From assembly GCA_028673005.1 (NCBI GenBank), contig CM054113.1, forward strand, positions 39,994,117 to 40,058,116: 64,000 bases of DNA. Reading direction: 5' to 3'. Source of the stretch: Tanypteryx hageni (taxonomy: Eukaryota > Arthropoda > Insecta > Odonata > Petaluridae). The position numbers and the translations under genes were made by a program. The notes below the pieces were generated by a model. It was not told the origin of the DNA. It searched no databases and saw only the letters and a list, made by a program, of their open reading frames with translations. Shown here one piece after another: positions 36,579 to 48,805 of this stretch (positions are counted from its first letter, which is position 1; each line of letters opens with the position of its first letter).

Positions 36579-36716
36579 GGGAATTCTACTTGATTAGGAT
36601 GTTTTATTTATTTAAAGAAATTGTGTTTAAATTCATAAGTATTCTATTTGACTTGAAAGGCTTTCGCAGCGTTGCTGAATGCTGGTGGAGGGTTACGGGT
36701 TTCGCTGCGTTGGCGG

Positions 36717-37302
36717 CCCTTTCATCCGGCGGAACTAAAAAACCGAAAGAGAAACCTTCGGGGGAACGACCAAAGCCCACAGCCTACGCAAAAATTCCCT
36801 TCATCGCCGGGACATCAGAACGCATAGCCAGGGTTCTACGAAAAGAAAATATCGTCGTCCGTTTTAACACGCTAAGAAAAGTAAAAGAAGAACTTCCGTC
36901 TGCGAAAGATGCACTCGACCCGCTAACATCTGAAGGAGTCCACAGGATTCCAAGCAGCTGCGGACACGTATACGTCGGACAAACAGGACGATCCATTCGC
37001 TGCCGCTTAGCCGAACATAAACGGGCCATGATGAATAAGAAATGGAGGGAGTCGGCCATAGCGGAACACTTCACCTCCGGCCCGGGACATAAAATCACGC
37101 TCGAGGAAACGCAATTGCTCGCGAAAGAAGATCGATATTTTCCGAGGTGAATTCGCGAAGCTATTGAAATCGAAAAACATCCATTCAATTTCAACCGGGA
37201 CGACGGTTTGCACATCAGCCCAACATGGAAGCGACTCTTCCAACGGAAACGTGAAAGGGAAGAAAAATACGTTGGAGCAACCGCCAAAGAGAAAGGGATA
37301 GC
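36717..37302 (+). pseudogene. Penelope-like GIY-YIG endonuclease fragment (part A, copy 2)
   Basis: Counterpart of 8651-9234, with the same premature TGA after EDRYFPR (37148-37150) and the same core (SCGHVYVGQTGRSI). Here an open frame happens to run from the SCaMC end into the element, giving a chimeric ORF from 36560 that has no reason to be expressed. Confidence 0.8.
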
Positions 37303-38099
37303 AGCTCGAACGAGCCAATCAGCGATGGACAACGGTTAAACTAGGAAGACCGAGCGGATATAAAAGCTGATCCCTACCATCGGATCTCATCGATCGGCTC
37401 ATCGAAAACATTGATCGATCGATCAATCGATCATTCGCCGGCTTATGGTCAGCGACTCAACAATAACGAACTCCTCTAGCTATTCCGTTGCTCTGGCTGG
37501 TGTTTGGAAAATCCCCCTGGGGAGGAAGTACTGTAATCCGCTGTGGCCCAGACCTACCAGGGCCTTCTAAGCGTGACCAGGATCTACTCAGGGGTAAACC
37601 GCACGCCTTGCTGCGAGCGGAGCACCTGGGGGAACCTTGCACGGTCACACTTTCTCTCTTGCAGCGGGGGGTGGCTAACATAGGTCCACCTTCTCACCCG
37701 CACATCGTGTTCTTTTGACTATTCGGACAGGTGGCAGTTGGTAGGCTAGAGGGGAAGGGCTTCAGCCCCCTCAACTTTAAACCCGCTCTGCGAAATATCG
37801 CTGCTCAGATCACCGCCGGCAAAAAAGGTACAACATAGGACGATTCCTCCTAGGACGAACGTCGATACATCATTACCCAGTAATATCAAACACATCCTCT
37901 TCGGAAAAGATTTTAAGATTGACGCCGGTCCAAACGACCGGAAAATTGACTCCCAATATCTGAGATCGAAAGACCGGCTAGTAATTCTTGACAGCACACC
38001 AAGCCAAGGGAAACCAACTGACGAAGGCCTTTTCAAGGGCCAAAACAACAACGATAACTCCCAACTAGCCCCTATCCAAGAGGATGCTGATACACGAGC

Positions 38100-39205
38100 T
38101 AGAAAGTCCATTGGCACGGGCACCTTTCAACAGCCAAAGAAGAAGCGGAAGACAAAATTTAAGCCATACTTCACGGCTGCCGAGACTATTGCCGTCCAAC
38201 ACTAAACGATAGAAACCAACAACCGCTACGACCCGCTCCTCAGAGACGCTAATACAGACGTCACTCCGAGGCCTGATTCCAGCTTCCCTCCCGCCGAGCC
38301 ATCCCAGACAAGTCTACCTAAGCCGCCAGCAATTCTATTATATGAATTGGCAGACTTCCGACAATTTATAACAGCCGTCATGAGTGTCATAAAGGACCAC
38401 AGCTACAGGCTACAGCTAACCAATATAGAAGACCACAAAAGTGTGTAGACTATGTTAAGAGCAGAACAAGCACAGTTCTCCACCTGGGGAACCAAAGAGG
38501 AAAAAACCCTTAGCTTTACCATAAGAGGGCTTTATACTATAATGGAAGAATCTTATCTCAAGGAAATTCTGGAGGACATGAATGTTCCAGTCTTACGCAC
38601 TCGTCAGATTCGCCGAGCTTACAAATCACCCCTAGGGACATTCGTAGTATCAACCCTCGCCACAGCCCAAGGATGGGACCCAAAAGATTTCCTCCGATGG
38701 ACTTCCATAGGGAATTCTTGAGTCCACATTCTACGATACCGACATGAAGAACCACAGATATGCTTCCAATGCATTCGTTTCGGACATTCATCAACGTTCT
38801 ACACAGCGGCACCTCGATGCTATAACTGTGCCGGCCTCCACCTGGGGAAAACCTGCCACATGCTGTAACTGTGGAAGCCCACATCCCGCCTTCTATAAGA
38901 CCTGCCCGGTATACCAACGAGAGGCAAGGAAATGGTTTGGATCGCTGGAAACCTCTAAGCCCCAGCAGGAACCCCCTGCCTATGTACCGGAACCAGCTCC
39001 AAGAGGCAACGCCTGGGGCAGCAAAAGAAAGAACGCAGCACATCCACACCAAAATTCGGACTTCCCACCACTCCTGCCTCCCGCAGCCACAAACGGCGAG
39101 ACGATACAGGAACCCAACGTCACCCTTCGCCACAGACAGATACCACCTCAACATGAACCAACTACAGATAATCCACTATCCTCCCGACAACGGATTCGGC
39201 CCTAA
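38100..39205 (+). pseudogene. LINE ORF1 remnant, copy 2
   Basis: Degraded relative to 10060-11284. It shares the TGA (38719-38721), and deletions disrupt the second knuckle, leaving CCNCGSPHPAFYKTC recognisable in a shifted frame. Confidence 0.65.
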
Positions 39206-39310
39206 CCTCCCTCCTTACATCACTGCAGTCCCTAGCGTCAGTCCTGCAGAAACAAATCGCGGTCCTTGGACAAGTGCTTGCCCAACTGTCCGGTCAAATA
39301 CTGACTATGC

Positions 39311-39640
39311 ATGGATAAGAACACCCAGCTCTCCGGAATTGTCCTTATCACCTTGAACTGCAACGGTGGTTTAGGAACAAAAACAACTGAACTGCTAGCT
39401 TTCCTCCAGGGAAACAACGTCACAGTAGCTCTTATACACGAAACACACCTTAAGCCATCTTGGAAATGGGCGGCACCCGGATTCAAGGTTTTTCGAACAG
39501 ACAGGGAGGGCAGACTAGGAGGAGGAACAGCCATCCTTGTTAGAGAGGACATTTCAGCATATGAAGTAACGATTCCTCAGAAAAGACATCGGAAGCTACA
39601 GACGCCATTCTACATACAGCGAGTGGACCTGTCCAATTAG
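39311..39640 (+). pseudogene. LINE ORF2 5' end, copy 2
   Basis: Same endonuclease N-terminus as 11280-11609, but the first landmark is altered (ITLNCNGG instead of ITWNCNGG). HETHLKPSW is kept. Same downstream frameshift. Confidence 0.7.
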
Positions 39641-39733
39641 CATTCTGCTACCTCCCAGCCCAACCACTGAAAGCTTAGCCGCACAGTAGTGGAAAGCTCT
39701 CAATGAGGCAACTTCATACAGCTGACGGGATCT

Positions 39734-39792
39734 CATTTCATCTGCTGAAGATGCAGACTGCATTGTCTGCGAAACGTCGAGAGCCAGAAATG
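39734..39792 (+). ncRNA. Hammerhead ribozyme motif, unit 2 copy
   Basis: Same fold as 11703-11761. The base before CTGAAGA is G instead of C, which breaks the stem I pair next to the core (G opposite G), and the stem II loop is TGCATT. Catalytic core bases are intact. Likely weaker. Confidence 0.5.
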
Positions 39793-40180
39793 CCGCCAAC
39801 GCAGCGAAACCCGAAAACCTCCACCAGCATTCAGCAACGCTGCGAAAGCCTTCAACTCAAATTGATATCCCTCTACGGGGAGAACATCTCGAGGAATTCA
39901 AGAAGATTCGAGCGTCTCCACAAACAGAAGTGCAAACTTTTGTCATCACTCGCCTTTTTCAACAGGCCAAGCACTCTTGCGTAAACGCATACGCACCACG
40001 AGTTACGCGCTTCTTCAATGCGCTCATAATCTCTATCATCACCACCTAGAGCTCGCCTCCGTTATGTCTCACGAAGACTGACAACAAAGCGACCATATCA
40101 CCACCACGTCAACCAAAACCCAGTGGTCTTTCAAGGATAAGCAGGTTAAGAAATTTTAAAATCTCCATAAGAATCAACAT

Positions 40181-41173
40181 CCAGATCCGACGCCGAGCCA
40201 CGACTAGATGATTTACAACCTAACGGACATCAATTTCTCCGATGCAGCAAAATCAGGCTTAGCGAAATGTCTGAACATCGCTATTGCTCCCAACAAAATA
40301 CCTAATGAAGAAATTTTCTGGGAGTGGAAGCGGCCATCTGAAATCTGAATTCTGAATCTGAGGTGGCGCGTATTATTCGTAAAGCAAGACCACCATCCTC
40401 CAACATCTCAACAGCCGAAAAGCAGGCCATCAAAGTTTTGAAAAACAACAAAAGCATCTTGATTTTACAGGCAGATAAGCGAAACGCCACCTTAATCATC
40501 TCCTCGGAGGATTACGACGAGAAGATCCGCAATCTGCTGGACGATCCAACTTACTCCACACTCAAAGGCGACCCGACGATGAAAACCGAAAGGAAAAACA
40601 TAGAGCTGATTAAGAAACCCTCCATACATATAAAAACCAAAGTAACCTACCGTCGTCATCATCCAGGCCTACACGACTATATGGGTTACCAAAAATACAC
40701 AAGAACGACGTTCCTCTGAGACACATCTTCCGCGCCATCGGCACCCCAACATATCGGGCTGTCAAAATACTTCGCACGCAGCTTACAGACGTACGTAGGC
40801 GGAACGGAATCACACGTGAAGAATTCAGCACATTTTATAGAAAGGCAAAACGACATGAAAGTATCGGAGAACGATATTCTAGTAAGCTTTGACGTGATCT
40901 CACTCTTCACTAAGGTTCCTATAAAGGACTCCATCGAAATCTTGAAGGAGCTTATACATCATGGACTGCCGGAAAACTATCCGTAGTTAACAGAATTCTG
41001 CCTCACCAACAACTACTTCCTGTGGAACGGACAGTTTTACGACCAGAAGGAGGGAGCAGATATGGGCTGTCCTCTCTCCCCCGTCATAGCCAATCTATAT
41101 ATGGAGCATTTCGAGTCTAAGGCGCTAGTATCATGTGGTCCTCAACCTTCATGCTGGCTGCGTTACGTGGATG
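40181..41173 (+). pseudogene. Penelope-like RT segment (unit 2)
   Basis: A single RT 5' segment, without the internal repetition seen in unit 1, running to the same break in YVDD. The N-terminal part resembles the first unit 1 copy and the later part the second, as expected if recombination between the two copies deleted about 756 bp. Confidence 0.75.
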
Positions 41174-42853
41174 CAGGGGTATGAAACTCTTATGGGAGAA
41201 TAGATTCCCAGCTTTTACACGTAGTTCACCATGCTAAGGTGTCCGCGATAGGCGCTGCAGTCGCAGTCGGCTCTCTCTCTCACTCATTTTCAACCTCTAT
41301 TTCTCTCTCTCTCTCTCTCTCTACCGCATCACCACAGCGCCACACGTTCCTTGTGTCTCGTAACGGAACAGCGGCCATTTTTCTTGAAAAAATTCGGCCA
41401 TTGTTTATTGAGAGGGTGTCAGTTACTCTGATTTTGTCAAGTAGATATATAGTAGATATGCATTCATCACTGTTTAAGAAAACGTGACGGAATGATTTTG
41501 TTCTGATGTCCAATCAACAGGTAAATCTTAAAAATATCATATATTTTTGAAAAAAAGATTAACGAAATAGTTCTACGAATAGTTATGTGAATTCGTTTTT
41601 TGAGAATGCTTTTATATTTTCTTAACAGATACCTCCAATGGATATATCTTCTAGGAAGGAAGGAAAGAAATTTCTCTCTTTTGTTTGTGTACGAGAAGCA
41701 TTTTGAGAGGAAATATTTCTCATTTTCAGGTGTTAAGCCTCGCTTACTTCCACTAGCTGTGTCGTCCATTGCCCTGGCCGTGAATATGGTTCGTGTCAGT
41801 TCACAAATTAAGCAGTAATTTTAGATTGAGTAACTGAAATTTCTGCATAAAACTTCTCGCGGTTATCAGTAGATTATAGTGAGTTTTATAAGTTAAACTG
41901 CAACAGAGACGCCAGAGGATAGAATTGTGCTTGTAATAGAATGAAATATGTGTACCATAGCGATGTCTCATTGTTTTAATTTGAAATATTTTGAATTTAC
42001 AGAAATTGTTAACTTGAATATTTCTTGTTTCTCATTATGCATTTGTTTATAATCCTAGACATAATTCTTCTTTGTTTCAAAACATTTAGAAATATGTATA
42101 TATTTTTCGATCGAGAAATTGAAATCTCTATATCAAAAGTTTTCCTTATTATATGATGAATACATATAGATCTTAAATGGTCTAACTGTAACTGCTGTGA
42201 ACACGTAAACGTCAGCAAATACAACTGTGCTTGGAATAAATTATAGATAAAGTGCACATTTTCTAGTGCAATGTGATGTGTTTAATTTTACAAATGGTAA
42301 TGTGATCATCATAGAAACATTGTTTATGGGCCGTAAGCGCATTTGCCTTATTTTACATTTATTGCAACATTTGAAGCATGCCCATTGCATCCTGCATCAA
42401 TTTCATTAGGTTTAGCATTTTAATGATTGACATTCTTAGAAATTCATTTTCGCTCTTTTTACAGGTGCAACAGAAAGAGAATGTGTTCCAGGGCCGAAGA
42501 AATTACTTTACAAATAGATTTTTGCTTGATCCACAAATTCATTCATGACGTGAAAGTTTGACGTTTTTCGTCGTCCACGTGAATTTCCTTTAAATACGTT
42601 TCATGCATAAAAGGTATTAACGTTATAAAATTCTGTTACAATAATTCATTTTTATATCTTGATTGTATAATATTTATGTAAAAATACCTCACTGTTATGT
42701 AATTTGATAATGACTTTGTACTCTCGTAATGTGTGATATATGGTAATAAGTTCTATTTCTTATATGCAATTTTTTCATTTAAGTCCATTTAATCTGTTAA
42801 ATTTCTGTTAAGTTTCCGGTCTTTCCGTAGGGGTACTAGTCTTTGCGTGAATG
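41174..42853 (+). mobile_element. 1.67-kb insertion splitting the Penelope RT (unit 2)
   Basis: Same insertion as 13899-15564, with cgtggatg (41166-41173) and cgtgaatg (42846-42853) flanks. The splice-like signals CAACAG|GTAAAT (near 41520) and cttaacag (near 41627) are kept, as is the hydrophobic frame (one L-P-L change). Confidence 0.5.
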
Positions 42854-43487
42854 ACACATTCGTCATTTGGCCCCATGGGACAAATAAACTTCATGAGTTC
42901 CACCGTCAACTCAACCAAGTCCACCCGGCCATCCAGTTCACCATGGAAGTCGAAGATAACGGCACCCTACCATTTCTCGACGTCGTGGTGAAGAAGAGAC
43001 CTGACGGAAGCCTTGGACACAGCGTATTTCGGAAAAAACGCATACTGACCGTTACCTGCATGCTGCCTCTCATCACCATCCTCAGCAGAAGGCATCAATA
43101 ATCAAGTCCCTGATGCACCGAGAAAACACGGTTTCCGATCCCGAGTCGCTAAAAGACGAAGAAGAGCATATAAGAAGGGCACTTATGAATAATGGCTACA
43201 GTCACCCCTTCATCCGGCGGAACATAAAACCGAAACAAAAACCTTCGGTGGAACGACCAAAGCCCACAGCCTACGCAAAACTTCCCTTCATCGCCGATAC
43301 ATCAAAACGCATAGACAGGGTTCTACAAAAAGAAAATATCGTCGTCCGTTCAAACACGCTAAGAAAAATAAAAGAAGAACTTCCGTCTGCGAAGGATGCA
43401 CTCGACCCGCTAACATCTGAAGGAGTCAACAGGATTCCATGCAGCTGCGGACACGTATATGTAGGACAAACGGGACGATCCAAATAA
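42854..43487 (+). pseudogene. Penelope-like RT C-terminus and truncated GIY-YIG (unit 2)
   Basis: Counterpart of 15565-16498, truncated after CSCGHVYVGQTGRSK by a deletion that joins it to host 3' DNA. The nuclease lacks everything after the YIG strand. Confidence 0.8.
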
Positions 43488-45243
43488 TAAATGTATAATT
43501 TCTTCATACAAGAAAAAGGCTTTAGCCTGTTAATTATGACTGAAGCAATTTTTAGTGTTTTAGCATTTTTGGTCATCTTTGCTGACAACATAATTATTTT
43601 GTGTGGATGTGATTTTGATAGGCTCTTCAGAGAAAAACATCGTCTTTATTTCAAAATCTTCTGTATAATACCTGTCTATTTATTTTTTATATACTATATA
43701 GTTTTTTTTGTATTATCTAAGAGCTCAGGCTGATTTTTTACAGTTTGAAAGTATTACGCAAATTATCTGATGGCTGAATCTTGAATGTTGTGCCAAGCAA
43801 TAGTCGACATTGTTATAACTATCTAATAAAAAACATTCACCTTCTACATGCATCTACTTATGAGTAGGTTGTGTTGAAAAGATTTCAGCATATTCTGATG
43901 CATTAACTAGTGCATTTATTTATTTTTATTAAATTAATATCTCCGCATATATAAATTATCCCTTCATGAATAACCAAAAGTGGGTAAATGATACCAGCAA
44001 AGTGGTTAATGAACTCCCAAAAGCTGTGATGTCAAGCAACAGTTACATTTATTTGTGCCTTCTGGCAGTATAGGATGGTCGAGGGTATTTAATAACACAT
44101 AATTTTCATTATTGTGAAATTCTAACAAAAGAACAGATAGAACACTTAGCATTGATTGTTGTGTGTTCCTTGACTAAGTGTTATTTTAGTTAAGAATTAT
44201 AATGTACTCCACTATATTCCATATACTGTCAATGCGTAAGCATCTAAATATCTTTTGTGCATTTCACAAAATTAAATTTTAACCTTAATAAAACAGAAAC
44301 GTCAACCCGAAGAAGGATTTTCACATAGATTAAACAAGTTACAAGCTGTTATGCACAAAAGATAAAATCTTGTTTAATGGCATGTCTTAATTGTACAATA
44401 TTATACATCAATGCCTTTTAAGGTTGCATTTAAATCTACTTTCAAGTCATTCCAACAAGCTCTTTTACAATAAGCATTACATTGTTAATTGCCTGCATAT
44501 AACTGTTGTGAATCAATGACCAATGTATCATCAATATTTTTATCTTGTAACTTCTGGCTGAAACTGAGTACCCAATACAGTTTCCAGTGTTTACAATATT
44601 ACACTAATAAATTTGTGTTTTAATTTTGAGACTTTGTATTTGTTCAAATGTGGTGTTAAATTTCCTACCTTGTTATCCTCTCTTTGACAACGACAAAATG
44701 TTGCCCCTTGAAATGCTCAAGCCCTTCTACCACATCAAGGTACAAAGGACAACCAAGTAACATCAGGTTGTGATAATTTTCATGTGTAGAATATGGGTTG
44801 TGTAGTATTTGTTTTAATATTTGAGAATCGTGAAAAAAAAATGTCGTGTTGAAGCGGAAATTTTAAAGTTATTTTGAACTTGGTGCACATACCCAAATAA
44901 AAATCTCCATCAATATGTTGATGCGGCCGTTATAATTATTTAAAATTTAAACAAATAAATAAATATTATTTCACTACTGGATAGGGTACAACTTTAAAAT
45001 TTGGCAAAAATGTGTGGTTTTAGTATCCTACTGTGAAAAAAGTATAATATTCTTGAAATTGCAAAATTTAGGGATTGGTTTACTACATTATAGTTACACA
45101 AGGAAAGAATGAAAATCGGTTAAGAGGTGAAATCTTTAGAATTAAAAATATATTTCCAATGACGAAATGTGTCTCTAAAAAATGAATGTTTTTTCAAGGT
45201 GAGTATGCAAGCACCTTTTACTATTTTACTCGGGCGACTTTAA
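43488..45243 (+). other. Presumed displaced SCaMC 3'UTR and downstream DNA (unit 2)
   Basis: Counterpart of 16695-18477, joined directly to the truncated Penelope GIY-YIG; the first AATAAA is at 43486-43491. No gene recognised. Confidence 0.45.
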
Positions 45244-45936
45244 CATTGGGAGCAAGACACGCTGACCACCCCTCAGCCGAGGACGGCTGAAGTGGGTCGG
45301 TTAAGAATGATAAATCAAACAAAAAGACAGATAGGAAAGAGGTATGGTGGAGAGAGGAGGAGGAAAATAGAAAATATCTCGACATAAAGTCACCAAAAGG
45401 AATTCTTTCAATGGTGTTTTCGGAATGGAATGGAGAATTCTTTTTAATACAAACTCGCTAGTGAAGAAAAAATGAATAAATTTTGATTGTTCCAGAAAAA
45501 AATCTATTGCCTTTGGCATAAAAAGTCGTTAACATATGGTAAAAAGTACTGTTATGAGCGTTTTCCAAGAGATGTTTCGTGAAGTAGCAAATGGGTGACA
45601 GAAATTAAAAATATAATTCGTGTTCACTTATCCTCTTCTCAAAACTTGGTTGCTGTTTGCGGTACCACGAATGTCACCCAAGTTCTGGTACTTTCCAATA
45701 CTGGACAACTTTTTAAGTAGTCTTTAGCCATTAGAAATATCTTGAAAAGTCAAATTAATGACACCAACTTTTATATGCACTAAAAATTAAGCAATAAATA
45801 TTAAATTAACATGATTGAGTGGTACGGAGTGTAAAAATGGTTTTGGGTGAATAGAAATTGTTAGACAAAGAAATAAATTTCGCTATAAAATACTTAACCG
45901 CACATAATTATTTTCAATATATAGTACATTTGGTTA

Positions 45937-46124
45937 TTTTCTGTCTCTATCTCTCTCCCCCTCTACCCCGCTCTCTCCCCTTCTCCCTCTTCCTCTCCCT
46001 CCACTCTCCCACTCTCTCCACCCACTCCCCTCCCTCTACCCTTAACCCCCCCTTACCATCCCCCCTTCCCATCCCACTCCCTTTCCAACGCTCTCCCCTC
46101 CCCCTCTCACGCTCTCTCTCCTCA
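45937..46124. repeat. Pyrimidine-rich tract, unit 2 copy
   Basis: Almost identical to 19171-19358, notable for a simple repeat, which suggests the duplication is recent or the copies have been homogenised. Confidence 0.9.
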
Positions 46125-46321
46125 AGCGGGTGCTGAACATTTCAAATATATTGAGCTGCTACAAATAAAACATTGGAAGGCAGTTTTGGTTTTCATTTTT
46201 GGACGTGCGACGGTCCAGGACGGTATAACTGCAACATGTCGTAGGAAATTTCCGAAACCGTGTGAAAGAACTGTCCCGAGGGTCTTCGGCTTTGTAATGT
46301 TTGAATACAGCTACTTTAAAG

Positions 46322-46410
46322 CAGCAGTTCTCAAAGTGTGCTCCGCGGACCACTGGTGGGCCTCGAGTGTCTTTCAGGTGGTCCGCGGGCTGCCGGAAAA
46401 TGAAACTTAC
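46322..46410 (+). mobile_element. hAT terminal remnant, unit 2 copy
   Basis: Same remnant, closer to the expected terminus (cagcagttctcaaagtgtg, then ctccgcggaccactggtggg) than the unit 1 copy. The approach differs because about 396 bp present in unit 1 just upstream (19514-19909) is absent here. Confidence 0.55.
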
Positions 46411-46676
46411 AAATACCGATCACTAAAGTCGAAGCCATGTGTGAGACCTAACCAGAAGCTGTATCGCGAGCAACGTCACACTACTGGACCGACTCACGTA
46501 ATTAATTATATTAAAACAGTTCCATAATTTACTCCTTTATTCGAAATCGATTCGTTCGTGTAGCTCAACCAATTTCTCCTAAACGTTGAAAAAGTATTTA
46601 GGACAGTTATCTGAGAGAAAGGTTTAACTAACACTTGGCGCCACATTCGTCCCGAGTGGCACTGAGGCGCTGAGTC

Positions 46677-47649
46677 TGGGGTTCCACCTCTTCCGGAATT
46701 CTGGGAGTCTCCCGGAATTAACCAATCTTAGATACATTTCTCCCGGAATCTGGTAGAACTTTTCCGGCAGCCCAAAATCTTCGAAATTGAATTTACCTAG
46801 TGCTAATTTGAGATTTTGATAGAATCCTATCCATTGATGCCAATGAAGTGATAAATAATGTACAAATATGCTCTTTATACAGGAGCATGTTGGTTACCAC
46901 GCTAACGTGCCAATAAACGTTCGTCTGATTTTTATTTTTATTTAAACCAATTATTATACATTCAATATTGTTTTAGATTTCATTTCAAAAGTAAATGGAG
47001 ATGACGGAGTATTAAATAATAGTGTAACGCTTGTGTTTTAAGCTTCAGTATCCACCGCAGCTTGTGACCGTTGTTCAATGCTATTAACGAATTGTGCTGT
47101 GAAGTTCGAAGCAAATTAAATGTGGACCATGTCAGCACTGAAATTCACGTATGAACCAATTTTAAATACTCTTTTAAAGATATCCATGCCCTTTTACTAT
47201 CAAAACCAGATCTTTTGGAGACTGCTCGATGTTGTTCGAATAACAAATTCAAATGAAATATTACTACTGAAGTAATGCTATTTTTAAGATTTATTTATTA
47301 TATTTCATATAATAAAACAAAACTGACGTTATATATTAATATATTTTTTAAATAAAAAATATAATTATTCTATGTTCTCATTAGGTGTTTTTTAACCTAC
47401 AAACGATATCGCGGTTAACTATTCATATGGATATCGCCCGGAATCAGCCGTTTTCAACGTGACAACTCTAACTTTAAAAATAAAACGAGATTAAATAATC
47501 ATTACTGATTTTACTAATAACTAAATAAGTTTCATTGGTCACTTTAGTTGTTTTTCGACCTAGAGAAAATACTCCCGGATTCTCCCGGAATTTTCTACTC
47601 ATGAAAAGGAAATCTCCCGGAATCAACTACTCATAAGGTGGCAACCCTG
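46677..47649 (+). mobile_element. hAT element remnant (unit 2)
   Basis: Counterpart of 20308-21284 with gctgagtc (46669-46676) and ggtgagtc (47650-47657) flanks. Confidence 0.6.
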
Positions 47650-47877
47650 GGTGAGTCCCTTCCTACTTATTTCCTTTTATATCTCGCATTTCATTCTTCC
47701 GCTGTTATTAAATTTCATTTTTTGATATTTTCTCAGATGTGCTGATTCAAGTCGGTTGAAGTTCATTTTACTCCTATGGAATTCACGTCCCTGATTTCTG
47801 AAATTCTTACAACTACAGATAATATTTTCTCTTCACACAAGAGACGTCTTGAAAATTTGCTCGTAGAAACAGGAAAC

Positions 47878-48805
47878 TAGGGTTGCCACCTCATGAGTAG
47901 TTGATTCCGAGAGATTTCCACCGAATGAATAGCAAATTTCGGGAGAAACCGGGAGAATTTTATCTAGGTCAAAAAACCGGGTGTGAGCAATGAAACTATT
48001 TTATTTAATTATTGGGAAACATATAATGATATTTAATATTTATTTTATTGTTAAATTTACAGTTGCCATCTTGTAAATTGTTGATTCCGGAAGTTAATAG
48101 GTTAAAAAAAAGCTAATGAGTACCATAAAATTTGGTTTATTTATCATTTACAAAATATATTAATGTTTAACATTAATTTTGTTTTAACATTACTCTATGA
48201 ATTATAATAACAAATTCGTAAAAATAGCATTACTTCAAAAGCCGTGTTTCATTTATGTAATTTGAATTTGTATTTTGAACTACTCTAGCAGTCTCCAAAA
48301 GATCTGATTTTGACAGAAAAAGGCATTGAAATCTTTAGGTGAGTAATTAAAATTGGTGTATACTGAAATTTCCGCCTTGACATGATGCACACTTAATTAG
48401 TTTCGACCTTTACTCAACAAAACGTTAATGACATTGAATACATGTTCGCAGGTTTCGTTGGATACTGAAACTGACAGCACAAACGTTACAATTTTGCTTA
48501 ATTCTCCGCCAACCTCATTTACTTTTGAAAAGAAATCTAACACAATGGTGAATGTTTCTAGATTGGTTTAAATTGTAATAAAAATCAGGCGACCCGTCAC
48601 TGGCCCGTCAGATTTGGTAACCAACATGGTTCTGTATAAAGAGGAGATTTATGCATTAAGTATCGTTTCATTAAAATAGATTCTACCAAAATCTCAACTT
48701 AATATAAGGTAAAAACATTAGTAAAGCTGAAAATTACATCATTACAAAGATTCTGGGCTCCCGAACAAGTTCTACCAGATTCCAGGAGAGATGTATCTAT
48801 GGTGG
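47878..48805 (-). mobile_element. hAT element remnant, inverted partner (unit 2)
   Basis: Counterpart of 21513-22446, same tail-to-tail arrangement. Confidence 0.55.

Larger units (their letters stand above)
37391..39727 (+). mobile_element. Jockey/I-type LINE, copy 2
   Basis: Same element between ggatctcat at 37382-37390 and 39728-39736. It carries further small deletions in ORF1, including part of the gag-like domain near 38400 and part of the knuckle region near 38850. Confidence 0.75.
36646..43487 (+). mobile_element. Nested Penelope-like complex, copy 2
   Basis: Same insertion point: attcataagtattct at 36631-36645, 53 nt after the stop codon of copy 2. Internal order matches copy 1, but one of the two RT 5' segments is missing (about 756 bp) and the right end is lost: the sequence jumps from gggacgatcc in the GIY-YIG domain to aaataataaatg in the flanking host DNA. 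This removes the C-terminal third of the endonuclease, the 3' hammerhead and the right-hand target duplication. Confidence 0.85.
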